This document shows positions 14,514 through 15,794 of a DNA stretch of 15,794 bases, piece by piece; the first letter of the stretch is position 1, and each line of letters starts with the position of its first letter. Both the position numbers and the translations under genes were made by a program. A model generated the notes under the pieces. It saw nothing but the letters and a program-made list of their open reading frames with translations, made no database searches and was not told the origin of the DNA. The stretch comes from an uncultured bacterium (GTDB taxonomy: Bacteria; Vulcanimicrobiota; CADAWZ01). The stretch lies in contig CASEKF010000020.1 of NCBI GenBank assembly GCA_949288455.1, forward strand, positions 1 through 15,794, written 5' to 3'.

Positions 14514-15794
14514 ATGATCTCTTTTATCCGAAGCTTAGGGCTTATGGGAATAGAGGCTCACAAAATCAGAATAGAAGCGGATTTATCCCCCGGACTTCCC
14601 AGAACGACTATAGTAGGCTTGCCGGATAAAGCCGTCAGCGAATCTAAAGAACGTATTTTTTCGGCGATCAAAAATTCAGGATTCGAATATCCCATAAAAA
14701 GAGTAACGATAAACCTATCTCCCGGAGATATAAAGAAAGAAGGAGCGCTATACGATCTTCCGATAGCCTTAGCCGTATTATCGGCAGCCGAAGAAATAGA
14801 AGGAGCGGCGGACGCTAATTTTTATATAGTCGGCGAATTATCTCTTGACGGCTTAGTAAGACGGGCTAACGGAATATTGGCTATGGCTATGGAAGTTTCT
14901 AAAACGGGAGGGGCTTTTATCGTTCCGCTGGATAACGCTCAAGAAGCGGCTCTTGCTAAAAACGTTCGCGTTTATCCCGTAAGAACGTTATACGAAGCCG
15001 TAAAAGTTCTGAAAGGAGAAAACGAACCTCTAGAAAATAAACCGAACGATTTGATTAATATTACAAATTCCTGTACTTATGATTTTTCGGATATAAAAGG
15101 ACAGCAATCGGCCAAAAGGGCAATGGAAATCGCCGCGGCAGGGAATCATAATATTTTAACAATAGGGCCGCCCGGCTCCGGGAAAACTATGTTAGCCAGA
15201 CGTCTTCCCTCTATTCTGCCTCCATTATCTTTTGAAGAAGCTCTTGAAGTTACAAAAATCTACAGTCTAAAAGGGCTTCTAAAAGAGCCGGGCATAATAA
15301 CGGAAAGGCCTTTCAGATCTCCGCATCACTCTATTTCATACGCGGGGCTTATAGGAGGAGGAGCCGTTCCAGGCCCAGGAGAAATCAGCCTTGCTCATAG
15401 AGGGGTCCTATTTCTAGACGAACTTACGGAATTTGGAAGAAATACGCTCGAAATGCTCAGACAACCGATGGAAGACGACGAAGTTTTAATATCTAGAGCA
15501 AAGCAATCGATAACTTATCCGGCATCTTTTATGTTGGCGGCGGCAATGAACCCATGTCCATGCGGTTTTCTGGGAGACTCAAGAAACAAATGCGACTGCT
15601 CTCCTTACGCCGTCAACAAATACGTATCTAAAATTTCAGGCCCAATTCTTGACAGGATAGACATACAAATAGAAGTTTCAAGGCTTCAAGTTGCGGAATT
15701 TACGGATTTGAAAGACGAGGAAAGCTCCCGATCTATAAGAGAACGAGTAATTAGATGCAGAGAATTTCAAAAACAACGAATGAAAAATCGACCT
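14514..15794 (+). CDS. comM: ComM/YifB family AAA+ ATPase (partial, cut by window end)
   Basis: The first 427 codons of a YifB/ComM protein, usually about 500 aa, so roughly the last 80 residues are outside the window. The N-terminal domain (about 1-190; LPRTTIVGLPDKAVSESKER, NLSPGDIKKEGALYDLPIAL) is the Lon-protease-like fold typical of the family. Walker A is GPPGSGKT (218-225) and Walker B is GVLFLDE with D302-E303. The magnesium-chelatase-like core includes FRSPHHSIS and a cysteine group (NPCPCGFLGD, KCDCSP). ComM is a hexameric helicase that promotes branch migration when transformed DNA is integrated. AGGAGG (14502-14507) precedes the ATG. A TATAAT at 14479-14484 has no good -35. It diverges from the nuclease pair across 257 AT-rich bases in which I see nothing else. 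Confidence 0.95.
   Translation, partial: MISFIRSLGLMGIEAHKIRIEADLSPGLPRTTIVGLPDKAVSESKERIFSAIKNSGFEYPIKRVTINLSPGDIKKEGALYDLPIALAVLSAAEEIEGAADANFYIVGELSLDGLVRRANGILAMAMEVSKTGGAFIVPLDNAQEAALAKNVRVYPVRTLYEAVKVLKGENEPLENKPNDLINITNSCTYDFSDIKGQQSAKRAMEIAAAGNHNILTIGPPGSGKTMLARRLPSILPPLSFEEALEVTKIYSLKGLLKEPGIITERPFRSPHHSISYAGLIGGGAVPGPGEISLAHRGVLFLDELTEFGRNTLEMLRQPMEDDEVLISRAKQSITYPASFMLAAAMNPCPCGFLGDSRNKCDCSPYAVNKYVSKISGPILDRIDIQIEVSRLQVAEFTDLKDEESSRSIRERVIRCREFQKQRMKNRP

Noticed and set aside
1-15794. CRISPR arrays, tRNA genes, insertion sequences
   Set aside because: No regularly spaced repeats, tRNA-like cloverleaf or transposase was seen on either strand.

Overview
The window comes from an AT-rich bacterial chromosome with fairly long AT-rich gaps between genes. 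It carries housekeeping genes (fatty-acid synthesis, ribosomal protein L32, recA, ribonuclease Y, comM) mixed with secreted or accessory proteins. CsgG-like, FlgD-type Ig and clan-CD peptidase proteins with signal peptides suggest a didermic (outer-membrane) bacterium. A corrinoid-type core methionine synthase relative and a nuclease/small-protein pair that I recall from gut Clostridia suggest an anaerobic, possibly gut-associated host. An Elusimicrobiota/Endomicrobium-like lineage would fit, but this is inference and no 16S rRNA gene or other lineage marker is present.

Layout. (1) 198-1140: a textbook sigma70 promoter drives yceD and rpmF, followed by a hairpin terminator. (2) 1334-4026: fabH-fabD-fabG, tightly packed, with fabH/fabD sharing ATGA. 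plsX, which usually lies between rpmF and fabH, is not here. (3) 4086-4919: a candidate promoter, acpP, and an unrecognised 116-aa protein. fabF and rnc, often next in this cluster, are absent. (4) 4920-5531: 612 bases without a gene, holding several consecutive hairpins and a strong terminator (candidate small RNA), then a good recA promoter. (5) 5532-8198: recA and rny, overlapping or nearly abutting depending on the rny start, ending in a 24-bp perfect palindrome shared with the converging gene. (6) 8198-11410, minus strand: a secreted caspase/gingipain-fold peptidase and a secreted CsgG-domain protein, each apparently its own unit. (7) 11644-12684, plus strand: a MetE-core/UroD-fold methionine synthase relative, followed by a gene-free, hairpin-rich gap (12685-13009). 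(8) 13010-14256, minus strand: a translationally coupled pair of a small conserved protein and an exported DNA/RNA non-specific endonuclease. (9) 14514 to the window end: comM/yifB, cut by the window edge.

The fab genes and acpP supply the acyl-ACP machinery. recA and rny are joined as in a housekeeping operon covering recombination and RNA turnover. The nuclease pair and comM could both relate to use or uptake of external DNA, but the sequence does not prove a link. The best candidates for something undescribed are the structured gene-free region before recA, the structured gap after the methionine synthase relative, the possible ATC start of rny, and the small proteins at 4569 and 13846.
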